Counted from the first letter of the stretch, positions 1 through 6,906 are shown. The stretch: 29,032 nucleotides of DNA from Candidatus Schekmanbacteria bacterium (GCA_016188575.1 JACPHN010000144.1:1-29032), one strand, 5' to 3'. A program made the numbers and translations. The notes: generated by a model from the letters alone, not told the origin.

Positions 1-66
1 GATGCGAAAATGACATGAAAAGCGGCAGAGACCCTCCACCATAACGTCTGGCGACCCCTTACAGGA

Positions 67-417
67 GTGTCCCAGGAATGCGTTTGGCACCGACTGGACG
101 CAACCGAGAGGAAATCTCCCCCGGGCCGGTGGATTCAGGGTCGGGTTGGCATATGGCGTCCGGCGCTCGCGTGGTGTACAACCATACCAGCAGGCGGTTG
201 CGCCGGACGGTTACCTTTGCCGTCCACCATCGATGCGAGGCTGGAGAAGCGGAACGTGCACAGTCTGGCGCTGCGCGTGGAGCTGCGGGTTACGCGAGGC
301 GGCGAGCCGGTTGACCTCGGTCGGGTCGTGCGCGCGCAGTCCACGAACGGGAACACCCTCAAGGGCAGCATGCGGATTGATTCATCGGCGCGACGGTGCG
401 ACTGGCGGGCGCGATGA
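67..417 (+). CDS. Hypothetical protein upstream of the ABC-3C genes (doubtful)
   Basis: I do not recognise this 116-residue reading frame. It opens with a GTG preceded by a purine-rich AGGA, and its TGA overlaps the ATG of the next gene (ATGA at 414-417), as between the later genes of this cluster. The N-terminal half is low in recognisable protein character; the C-terminal half (about residues 55-105, with an alternating LALRVELRV stretch) looks more protein-like. Core ABC-3C systems do not need a fourth gene, so it may be an accessory gene, the tail of a degraded one, or a chance frame. Nothing else convincing is visible in bases 1-413. The stop/start overlap is the only real support. Confidence 0.25.
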   Translation: MSQECVWHRLDATERKSPPGRWIQGRVGIWRPALAWCTTIPAGGCAGRLPLPSTIDARLEKRNVHSLALRVELRVTRGGEPVDLGRVVRAQSTNGNTLKGSMRIDSSARRCDWRAR

Positions 418-647
418 GTAGCCCATTCGATGCCTCCGCATCCCTTCTCGGGTACCTCTTTCAGGTCCGGATCGGGCTCGCCGACGCTGTTCGGCGTTTG
501 CGGCGGTGCGAGACATTTACCGTGGGCATCGAAACGTTGGACGACGTCGTGTTCGAGACGGTTGGCAGCCCCGTCGAAATCCTGCAGACGAAGCATCATC
601 TGAACGCCAAGACAGGACTCGGTGACGCGAGTGCCGAGGCGGTGTAA
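414..647 (+). pseudogene. Truncated ABC-3C effector, N-terminal nuclease-like fragment
   Basis: A 77-residue product starting at ATG 414. It has the opening of effectors found in three-component ABC systems and of DUF4297/Cap4-like dsDNA nucleases: a GYLFQ motif near residue 13, then an acidic pair (E40, D43-D44), then EILQTKHH (Q58, K60, H61-H62), which fits the E...D...QxK core of a PD-(D/E)xK fold. Family members normally run on to several hundred residues, with an effector body and a C-terminal domain that docks with the ATPase. Here the frame stops at TAA 645-647, directly before the ATG of the middle component, so the body and docking domain are absent. I infer an internal deletion that fused the 5' end to the gene's end. 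It could instead be a stand-alone mini-effector. Family assignment fair, truncation strongly indicated. Confidence 0.6.
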
Positions 648-1148
648 ATGTTGCTTTCGCGATGGTCCGAACGCTCGCCTGAGGAAGCGGCGCTTCTCAA
701 TCCCGCGCTGCTGGCCGTCATCTTGGTCCGAGCAGTCGAGGGGTACCGAGCCGAGGTGGGACGAGGATTGCCGTTCGAGCTGACGTTTCTCGTGCCGCCT
801 GTGGTGTTGGTGAAGGCCACCCGCGAGCGCCTGCCCCGGCAAGCTCGCACGTCGCTTCCCGCCTGGCTGGAAGACAACCCCGATGTCAGGCTCCGATTCG
901 CGGAGACTGCAGTAGCAATGGCGCCGCTCGTCCGCGAGGCAATCGTCTTCGGCTGCTCCCACGGAGTGCTTGCTCTCGACGGCGCCCAAGTTTGTGCCGG
1001 CAAGCTCGACCGAAGTACGACAGGGTTACTGCGGTCGACCACCGATGAGGTCCGAGACGTTGTCAGCCGTTCATCGTTCGTTGGCAGGTGGTATGCGCTC
1101 GCTGGAGCAACGGAGACGGTGATGGCGCTATGGGGCGTGCGACCATGA
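648..1148 (+). CDS. Three-component ABC system middle component
   Basis: A 166-residue protein resembling the 'middle component' of ABC-3C systems. Seen in sequence: an N-terminal RWSERSPEEAALLNPALLA segment, then a hydrophobic block (FELTFLVPPVVL) followed by KATRERLPRQARTSLPAWL, then the REAIVFGCSHGVLAL segment typical of the family. Length is normal. The middle component is thought to link the DUF3732 ATPase to the effector; its biochemistry is not established. The ATG directly abuts the stop of the truncated effector, and its TGA (1146-1148) overlaps the ATG of the ATPase by 4 nt (ATGA), so the three are translationally coupled. No frame damage is visible. Confidence 0.8.
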   Translation: MLLSRWSERSPEEAALLNPALLAVILVRAVEGYRAEVGRGLPFELTFLVPPVVLVKATRERLPRQARTSLPAWLEDNPDVRLRFAETAVAMAPLVREAIVFGCSHGVLALDGAQVCAGKLDRSTTGLLRSTTDEVRDVVSRSSFVGRWYALAGATETVMALWGVRP

Positions 1149-3124
1149 GTTTTCAGATCCGCGACATTATCCTCTACGGCCCGGTCGAGGAGCCTCGCAT
1201 TCTCGGGCTCCGTCTCGGACAGCTCAACATCATCACTGGTGCTTCGAAGACGGGTAAGTCCGCCCTGATCTCGATTGTCGACTACTGCCTCGGGGCGAGC
1301 GAATGCACGGTCGCATATGGACCAATCCGCAGCACGGTTGAGTGGTACGCGCTCCGACTCGCGTTACCGAATCAGGAGATTTTCATCTCCCGCAAGGCTC
1401 CGGATGTCGGTAAGGAGTCCAGTACCGCGATGATCTTCCAGGTGGCCGCATCGGTTGATATTCCGCCGAAGTCAGCCCTGATGCCTACGACGAACGCGCC
1501 ATCGGTGGAGCAACTCCTTTCCCGGGCTGCGGGGATCGGCGACAACCTACACGAGCCGCCACCGGGGCAGACGCGGGATCCGGTTGCTGCGACGATCCGA
1601 CACGCTCTCTACTTCTGCTTGCTGCCCCAGGACGAGATCATCAGTCGGAAACTGCTGTTTTGCCGCCAGGGCGAGCCGCTCATCCCGCAGGCCGTCAAGG
1701 ACGTGCTCCCATACTTTCTGGGCGCAATCGAAGACGACTACATTATCCAGCAGGCTCGGCTGCGTGCCCTGCGTCAGGAGCATCAAAGGATTTCACGGCG
1801 TATTGCCGAAGAATCCGCTCTGCGCGGAGCAGGAGCGTCGCGTGCCGAGAGCCTGCTGTCCGAGGCCCGAGACCTCGGCATCGTGGACCTACCGGCCAGC
1901 GCGTCCACCGGCGAGCAATCAGTCGACCAACTTCGCCGTGTCCTCGACCGAGCGTTGGGCACCGCACCGGAGCTCGATGCCAGCAAGCACGCGGAGGAGT
2001 ACGAGCAGCTTCTCGATGAAAGGCGCGAGCGTACCGTGACGTTTCGCCGGATCGAGGCAGATCTGAAGGCCGCGACGGCGTTAATTCGGGAGCAGAAGGG
2101 CTTCACTAGCGAAGGTGGCGAGCAGGTCGGCCGGCTTAAAAGCATCGGGATGCTTCCGCCGGCTAACGGAGGTCATGTCTGCCCCGTATGCGCTTCGGAG
2201 CTGCCGGAGCTCACAAAGACTGATGAGATCCGGCAGACACTGCTTCGACTTCAGGCAAGGCTTGTTCGCGTTGACCAAGACAATCCGCACCTCGAGCGGC
2301 TGGTCCGCGATCTGGAGGAGCGGCTCCGAGCCGCACGTGCGAGCCTCGCGGAAAATCGGGCAGCGATCGATGCGTTGGAGAAGTCTGCGAACAAGGTTTC
2401 GGAGTGCCGTGACTTTGTCGCGCGTGCGGCCCACATTCGGGGACGGATCAGCCTGTACCTCGAGACGTTGCCCAAGGCTCCCGAGCGGGCAGACGATCTT
2501 GAGGTGACCGCTCGCGAGCTGGCAAGAAAGATCGCTGAGCTGGACGCGGTGCTCAGCGCCGATGCGGTCGCCGAGCGCATCGACTCACTCCTGCACCGCT
2601 TGTCGAGCCACGTAACCGTGACCGCTCGCGAGCTGGAATTGGAGCACTCGGACCATCCACTTCGCTTCAACCTCAAGAAGCTGACGATCGTTGCTGACAC
2701 GCCGACTGGCGCAGTCCCGATGGACCGCATGGGGAGCGGCGCTAACTGGATTGGCTACCACATCGCCGTGCATCTGGCGCTGCACCGCCTGTTCGTGGAG
2801 GCGAAGCGACCCGTTCCTCGATTCCTGTTCCTGGACCAACCGTCGCAAGTCTACTTTCCCGCCGACCGAGACACTGCGGGGCGCCTCGAAGTTGGTCGCG
2901 AGGGTCGTGTGGTCGACGAGGACCGTATTGCTGTACTCCTGATGTTCCAGATCGTCCGCGACTTTGCGTCGAGCCTCCATGGCGAGTTTCAGGTGGTGGT
3001 TACGGAGCACGCCGATCCAGTTCAGGACTGGTACCAAGACAGCGTGGTCGAACGGTGGCGCGATGGCAAAAAGCTCATACCCGCGGAGTGGGCCGAGATC
3101 GCCCGAAGGAGAGACGGTTTGTAA
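1145..3124 (+). CDS. DUF3732 ABC-type ATPase of an ABC-3C conflict system, with zinc hook
   Basis: A 659-residue Rad50/SMC-like ATPase, the signature gene of ABC-3C systems. Seen: Walker A GASKTGKS with K38; long charged coiled-coil stretches on both sides of a CPVC zinc-hook motif (C346, C349); an ABC signature-like GSGANWIGYH; a Walker B FLFLDQPSQ (D564) in which Gln565 stands where most ABC ATPases have the catalytic Glu; and an H-loop VVVTEH near the C-terminus. As I recall, the DQPSQ form is typical of the family, so it is not local damage. The start is ATG 1145, overlapping the previous stop; an upstream in-frame start (1088) lies inside the middle component and is unlikely. By analogy with SMC proteins it may sense DNA or nucleoprotein and control the effector; that is inference. 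The gene looks intact even though its effector does not. An attC-like site begins 47 nt downstream. Confidence 0.92.
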   Translation: MSFQIRDIILYGPVEEPRILGLRLGQLNIITGASKTGKSALISIVDYCLGASECTVAYGPIRSTVEWYALRLALPNQEIFISRKAPDVGKESSTAMIFQVAASVDIPPKSALMPTTNAPSVEQLLSRAAGIGDNLHEPPPGQTRDPVAATIRHALYFCLLPQDEIISRKLLFCRQGEPLIPQAVKDVLPYFLGAIEDDYIIQQARLRALRQEHQRISRRIAEESALRGAGASRAESLLSEARDLGIVDLPASASTGEQSVDQLRRVLDRALGTAPELDASKHAEEYEQLLDERRERTVTFRRIEADLKAATALIREQKGFTSEGGEQVGRLKSIGMLPPANGGHVCPVCASELPELTKTDEIRQTLLRLQARLVRVDQDNPHLERLVRDLEERLRAARASLAENRAAIDALEKSANKVSECRDFVARAAHIRGRISLYLETLPKAPERADDLEVTARELARKIAELDAVLSADAVAERIDSLLHRLSSHVTVTARELELEHSDHPLRFNLKKLTIVADTPTGAVPMDRMGSGANWIGYHIAVHLALHRLFVEAKRPVPRFLFLDQPSQVYFPADRDTAGRLEVGREGRVVDEDRIAVLLMFQIVRDFASSLHGEFQVVVTEHADPVQDWYQDSVVERWRDGKKLIPAEWAEIARRRDGL

Positions 3125-3171
3125 TAGTGGTGGAATCAGGCGGTCTCCCATCGCCATCGTCGTGGCGCCCG

Positions 3172-3235
3172 GTCCAACACGCCGCTGAACCGGACGGTCG
3201 CCTGCGGCGCCCGCCGCTCAGCGACAACGTTAGGA
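3172..3235 (+). other. attC-like integron recombination site 1
   Basis: A 64-bp stretch with integron attC architecture. It opens with GTCCAAC (3172-3178), a perfect match to the R'' consensus RYYYAAC, and closes with GTTAGGA (3229-3235), six of seven matches to the R' consensus GTTRRRY. Just inside lie the paired arms CGCTGA and TCAGCG, and the GC-rich middle can fold further. It sits directly downstream of the ABC-3C ATPase, where a cassette's own attC would be. No integrase gene is in the window. Pairing was judged by eye. Confidence 0.58.
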
Positions 3236-3401
3236 CCCGTAACGAAATAACTGTGTCAAGCACCGAGGCCGAGCGAGAAGGCCGCCGGCGAGGAGCGACG
3301 ACGAAGCGTATCAATGGAGCGATACGGTGAGGAGGAGAGACGAAGCCGGCGGCCTTCGCAGCCGGCCGAATGCAACACAGTTATTTCGTTACGCATCCTT
3401 A
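3230..3401. mobile_element. MITE-like foldback palindrome with 27-bp terminal inverted repeats
   Basis: A non-coding element of about 170 bp bounded by terminal inverted repeats at 3230-3256 and 3375-3401 (24 of 27 positions match; the inner 18, starting GTAACGAAATAACTG, are perfect). Nested inside are a perfect 12-bp inverted repeat (3277-3288 with 3346-3357) and a 6-bp hairpin (3307-3312 with 3321-3326), so most of one strand can fold back. The AT-rich repeat ends contrast with the GC-rich surroundings. No ORF inside is convincing, so it would need a transposase from elsewhere if it moves. Its left end starts at the crossover position of attC-like site 1. It may instead be the non-coding lead of a cassette. 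Confidence 0.55.
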
Positions 3402-3549
3402 GGTGGCTCAGACCATTCTGGAATACGCCGTGGCAGACAAGAGCCCATTGGGACAGTGGTCCGGAAGTGATGCGACACCCGCATGGCAGTTTTCAGTCCC
3501 TGCCTCTGACGGTGTGATGTGCGTGCATTCATTTGTGGAGGAGGTACTC

Positions 3550-3765
3550 ATGCAAGCATATCGCGTTGAAACTACACTCACGCAAGATGGCACGCTCACC
3601 TTACACAGTCTGCCATTCCGGGCGGGCGAGGCTGTGGAAGTGATCATCTTGGTGCCGCCTCCTGTGGCGTTGGGTCTCCCACAGTATCCATTGCGTGGCA
3701 TGCCACTACATTACCTTGATCCCACCGAACCGGTTGCCCAAGCAGACTGGGAAGCGGCACAGTGA
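3550..3765 (+). CDS. VapB-like antitoxin
   Basis: A 71-residue protein encoded directly before a PIN toxin. ATG 3550 is chosen because a strong Shine-Dalgarno (GGAGGAGG, 3537-3544) lies 5 nt upstream; longer in-frame starts lack one. The N-terminal half is strand-rich (YRVETTLTQDGTLTLHSLPF...VEVIIL), as in small AbrB/VapB-like antitoxins. The tail is Pro-rich and ends DWEAAQ, where such antitoxins usually bind their toxin. The TGA overlaps the toxin's GTG start (GTGA at 3762-3765), so translation is coupled. Antitoxins of this type neutralise the partner RNase and usually autorepress; no operator was identified. Family identity is inferred mainly from size and position. Confidence 0.75.
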   Translation: MQAYRVETTLTQDGTLTLHSLPFRAGEAVEVIILVPPPVALGLPQYPLRGMPLHYLDPTEPVAQADWEAAQ

Positions 3766-4154
3766 TTGTCTTGGACACCCATATTTGGGTGTGGTGGGCA
3801 CACGGCGATACGCACCTACCCGACCACTACCGGAGGTATCTGGAGGTACACGAGACGCAGGGTCTCGGGGTGAGCGCGATTTCCTGCTGGGAAGTGGCCA
3901 AGCTAGTGGAGTACAGTCGTCTCACACTGCCATGCCCCGTGGCTACGTGGTTGGAGCAGGCGCTAGTCTATCCCGGCATCCGCTGGCTCGAGCTCACGCC
4001 CCGGATCATTGTAGAATCAACCCAATTGCCCGGGACGTTTCATCGTGATCCAGCCGATCAACTGATTGTCGCAACCGCACGCGTGTACAACTGTCCGTTG
4101 GTGACAGTTGACACGAAGATCCTGGCGTATCCCCATGTGGAAACGCAGCCGTAA
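3762..4154 (+). CDS. VapC-type PIN-domain ribonuclease toxin
   Basis: A 130-residue single PIN domain of normal VapC length. Seen: the opening MIVLDTHIWVWW with metal-binding D5, E44 (SCWEV), D99 (DPADQLIVATA) and D117 (LVTVDTKI), the complete acidic quartet. The opening and DPADQ motif match the Sll0205-like branch of PIN toxins. Such proteins cleave RNA in a Mg2+-dependent way when their antitoxin is degraded. The GTG start at 3762 is set by overlap with the antitoxin stop and by the family N-terminus. It appears intact. The pair is followed within 5 nt by an attC-like site; toxin-antitoxin pairs are classic cassette cargo. Confidence 0.9.
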   Translation: MIVLDTHIWVWWAHGDTHLPDHYRRYLEVHETQGLGVSAISCWEVAKLVEYSRLTLPCPVATWLEQALVYPGIRWLELTPRIIVESTQLPGTFHRDPADQLIVATARVYNCPLVTVDTKILAYPHVETQP

Positions 4155-4158
4155 CACC

Positions 4159-4246
4159 ACCTGACAACGCACTGGAGCCGAGGCCCAATAGCCTCCGCTC
4201 CTACGTCGCTCCGGCTATCGGGCGCGGCTCACCGCGAGCGTTCTTC
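4159..4246 (+). other. attC-like integron recombination site 2
   Basis: An attC-like fold just after the VapC stop. ACCTGAC (4159-4165) matches R'' (RYYYAAC) at six of seven positions. AACGC (4166-4170) pairs with GCGTT (4238-4242). Inner arms GAGCCG...GCCC...ATAGCC (4175-4193) pair with GGCTAT...GGGC...GGCTC (4213-4230) with a one-base asymmetry, as in the extrahelical bases of real attC sites. The R' box (GTTCTTC) keeps only the invariant GTT and the terminal pyrimidine, as can happen when the following cassette supplies the rest. The R' mismatch lowers confidence. Confidence 0.55.
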
Positions 4247-4261
4247 CGACGCTGCGCGCCG

Positions 4262-4398
4262 GAAGAACGGGGCGCCGGGCAAGAGTCGGTTGTTCCGCCG
4301 CGCTGATTCGCGCGGCAGAACAACCGGGTGCAGCGGACAGCGCCCTGCCGTAGTAAGCTACCTCCGGGCGCTGCCGCTGACCCGGCGCCCCGTTAGAC
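4262..4398 (+). other. Large folded element ending in GTTAGAC, possible third attC
   Basis: A perfect 14-bp stem (arms at 4266-4279 and 4380-4393, GC-rich, AAC pairing with GTT) encloses two further hairpins: 4287-4325 (arms CGGTTGTTC and GAACAACCG plus an inner GC stem) and 4331-4379 (arms around CAGCGG and CCGCTG). The whole can form a three-way junction. It ends with GTTAGAC (4392-4398), a perfect R' box, but the 5' box (GAAGAAC) is a poor R''. A separate short hairpin (GTTCTTCCG with CGGAAGAAC, 4240-4268) precedes it. It may be a long attC, an attC enlarged by insertion, or an unrelated structured element. The Rhs fragment on the other strand ends inside it. Confidence 0.35.
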
Positions 4399-6400
4399 GG
4401 CGCGAGTAGAGCTCGTCACTGGTAAGGCGATGAAGGTCGAGGGGCGGTCGCGTTCGTGGATGGTCGGCGCGGCGGTTGCAACCGGATCGAGCGTGGCGCT
4501 GTGGGGGGTGCGCAGCGACTGGCAGGAAGGCCCGGTAACGCCGGAGCCTGTAACTCTGAAACTCACCGCCAAGGTCATCGGCTAGCCGCGCGGCACGCTC
4601 CTCGAGGTGCCGTCGCGTCTCAGCTTCCGGCTCCTCCAAAGCGCGATTGCGGGCATCGCCGGCACCCGCCTCGACCTGGAGGCGCTGCGGCCTTGCCTGC
4701 GCACGACCCCGCAGCTCCGCGGCGAGCTCGTCTGGACGGGCGATGACCGACGATCCCGACGACTTGCACGGCTTGCCGGGCCGCGTGCCTGGTTTGCGGC
4801 CCGGATCAAGGTCCGGGGCCTCTGCGCCCGACGGCCGCAAGAGCGTGCGGTTGGGATCGCACGGCGCGAAGTGCGCAACCGGCATGCGCCACAGCTCCTG
4901 ACCCACGGGATACAGCGCCGCGAGGCGGTGCCGCTCCTCGTCGCTGATTCCCAGCATCGCCAGCGCCGCCGCATCCGCCGCCGAACCGCCGCCGTCGACG
5001 TCGAGCTCGGCGAGGTCCGCGAGCACGCCGAGGATCTTGAGGGTCCGCCCGTTCTCCTCCGGCACCCACACGCCCCGGGTGCGATCGTAGAAGCCGATTG
5101 GCACGCTCTCGCCGACCGGGTAGCCGAGAAAGGTCTCGACGTAGCCGATCACAGTCTGGTCGAAGGTGACGCTTTCCGCCGCCACGGCCTCGGCCTCGCC
5201 CAGCGCCAGCTCGACGGCGTAGGTGTAGGCGACCGTAGGCCCGAGCGGCGCCGGCATCGCCTCGGGGCCGCGGTCCCCGACCGTGTATTCCGTGACGCGC
5301 ACGTGAAATGAGGTCAGATCCTGCGTACCGCCCCCAGGAAGGTGGATCGTGGCGACGGTGCCCGCGGCGATGAAGACCGTGGCCTGCCGCGAGCCGTCGG
5401 CGTCGGTCCCGACCTCGCCGCGCACCACCGCGATCGGATCGGGACCGGCGGTGTCCACGGCCGTGGATACGGCGGCGAGCGGCGTGAGGACGACGTCGTC
5501 AAGCCGGATGAAGGAGTGCCTGGGCACGTCCGCCGGACGGTGCACATCGAGATAACCCGCCTTCGTGTAAGCGACGACGAGCCGCCCGCCGCCATTGACC
5601 GCGAAATCGAAGCCACCATCCGCGCGCGAGGCCGTTTCGCCGAGTTCCGCGTGGTCGAGAATGCCGACCGTGACCGCCGCGACGGCCGCGCCGGAGGGGT
5701 CGAGGACGCGCCCGCGCAGCACCGCGAGGCGCTCGTCGACCATGACGCCCGCGGCGACCCCGGTCTGCGGAGGGTTCGCGCCATAGTAGAGGAAATCCAC
5801 CTGCTCCGCGAAGGTGAGGTCCGGGTCGGCATCGTCTCCGGGCGCGCCCGCGGGGGCCGCCAGGACATTCTCCGGCCCCGAGGTGGGGATCGGCGTGAGC
5901 GTCGGCGTCGGGGTAAGAGTCGGTGTGGCGGTCCAACTAATCGTCGGCGTCAGCGTCGCGGTCGCGGTGGATGATGGCGGCGGCGTGGCGCTTGCCGTGG
6001 CCGTTTGCGTGGAGGTCTCCGGCTCTCCCGGAGGCGGTGTCCCGGTCGCCGTCCCGCTCGCGGTTGCCATCGCCACCAAACCCGGCGTGCTCATCGGAGA
6101 AGGCGATGCCGTCGCCACCAGCGCCGCAGTCGGCGTTGCGGTTGACACCGCTGCCGGCGTGCCGGTCAGGGTCGGCGTGCTCGTAGCCAGTGTCGTGGGC
6201 GTCGCGGTAGGCGTCCCCGGCGACGGCGTTGCGGTCGCGGTCGCCTGCGGCACGCCGGGCGTGGGGCTCAGGATTGCGGCTGCCGTCGCTGTTGCCGTGA
6301 GGGCCGGAGCCCCCGCCGGCGTTTCTGTTGCCACCGCCGTCGCCGTGTCGATCGCCGCTGCCGTCGCGGTCGCGCTCGCTCCCACCGCCGCCAGCGTCAC
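4358..6400 (-). pseudogene. Rhs/YD-family protein, N-terminal fragment truncated at both ends
   Basis: The frame starts at GTG 6400. Residues 1 to about 185 are an Ala/Thr/Pro/Ser linker of ATATPTPT type. Next comes a region I know from N-termini of large Rhs/YD-repeat proteins: FLYYGANPPQTGV, then LRGRVLDPSGAAVAAVTV (a carboxypeptidase-regulatory-like fold), then VRVTEYTVG, PTVAYTYAVELALGEA, FYDRTRGVWVPEENGR and LWRMPVAHFAPCDPN. Homology runs to GSSVI, coded at about 4742, where the Rhs repeat region should begin. Instead an unrelated Arg-rich tail runs 127 codons to a stop at 4358 inside the attC-like structure. There is no signal peptide: an in-frame stop lies just upstream of the GTG and no earlier start exists. 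So both the secretion signal and the whole repeat/toxin part are missing. Rhs proteins deliver C-terminal toxins; this remnant cannot. Confidence 0.72.
4430..4585 (+). CDS. Small hypothetical ORF after the last attC-like site
   Basis: A 51-residue frame starting at ATG 4430, 32 nt after the GTTAGAC box, in the position of a cassette gene. It has a short hydrophobic stretch (WMVGAAVATGSSVALWGV, residues 10-27) followed by a strand-like tail (PVTLKLTAKVIG), and GC-biased third positions. The upstream GGTAAGG is too close to the ATG to be a good ribosome site. It overlaps, antisense, the non-homologous tail of the Rhs fragment. It resembles nothing I recognise and may be chance. Confidence 0.22.
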   Translation: MKVEGRSRSWMVGAAVATGSSVALWGVRSDWQEGPVTPEPVTLKLTAKVIG

Positions 6401-6478
6401 CGCCTCAACGGGCCCGCTCCCCCATCGTCACCGCTGACTGCCGCGAAGCGCCGCGCTTCCGCCCGTAACTGTTCACCT

Positions 6479-6498
6479 CCCCCCCGCTTGCGGGGGGG
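6479..6498. repeat. C/G palindrome copy A
   Basis: Seven C, then GC, a TT loop, GC, and seven G: perfect 9-bp arms. It lies 21 nt upstream of the DUF559 start. Its core is the reverse complement of copy B on the far side of that gene (GCTTGC here, GCAAGC there), so the two are inverted relative to each other. Confidence 0.8.
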
Positions 6499-6519
6499 AC
6501 AGAGGGGGGGAGATCAGGA

Positions 6520-6906
6520 ATGGCGCAACAACGCGCTCGGGCCCGCTCTCTGCGGACCGAGATGACCAACGCTGAACGACTTATCTGGGCGAGGTTGCGA
6601 CGGCGGCAGTTGCATGGACGTCGGTGTCGTAGGCAACATACATTAGGCAAATATATTGCAGACTTCGTGTATCTCGCGGAGCATGTCATCGTAGAAATAG
6701 ACGGTGGACAGCATTCCCATCGGGAAGAATATGACTCTATAAGAACACAGTTCTTTCTTGAACGATGGTTCAAGGTATTTCGGTTCTGAAACAATGATGT
6801 TTTTGACAACCTCGAGGGGGTGCTGTCGACCATCGTCGATGCGCTTGGCGATCACGTTTCTACCCCCCACGCCGACCCTCCCCCCGCAAGCGGGGGGAGG
6901 GGGTGA
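6520..6906 (+). pseudogene. DUF559 (Vsr-like) endonuclease-domain gene, broken by TGA at a Trp codon
   Basis: ATG 6520 with a purine-rich site (GGGAG) upstream. The first 89 residues match DUF559 proteins: TNAERLIWARLR, then GKYIADFVYL (D48), then IVEIDGGQH (E59, D61), the PD-(D/E)xK-type core related to very-short-patch-repair endonucleases. The frame then hits TGA at 6787-6789 after FKVFRF. In the family the next residue is Trp (RFWNND), and the following codons continue the family sequence (NNDVFDNLEGVL...IVDAL) to TGA 6904-6906. So a single TGG-to-TGA change splits the gene; readthrough or an assembly error is possible. The last residues are coded by palindrome copy B. Lower GC than its neighbours suggests acquisition. 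Function of DUF559 proteins is largely unproven. Confidence 0.8.
6877..6900. repeat. C/G palindrome copy B
   Basis: A perfect 11-bp-arm palindrome with a two-base AA loop (CCTCCCCCCGC with GCGGGGGGAGG). It forms the 3' end of the DUF559 reading frame and mirrors copy A. Confidence 0.82.

Noticed and set aside
135-989. 284-codon minus-strand frame over the ABC-3C start
   Set aside because: Antisense to the truncated effector and middle component, whose family motifs are clear; its product is Arg/Ser/Pro-rich with no recognisable pattern.
5814-6437. 207-codon plus-strand frame rich in GVAVGVGV repeats
   Set aside because: It is the complement of the Ala/Thr/Pro linker codons of the Rhs fragment; the Val/Gly/Ala pattern is a mirror of that low-complexity region.
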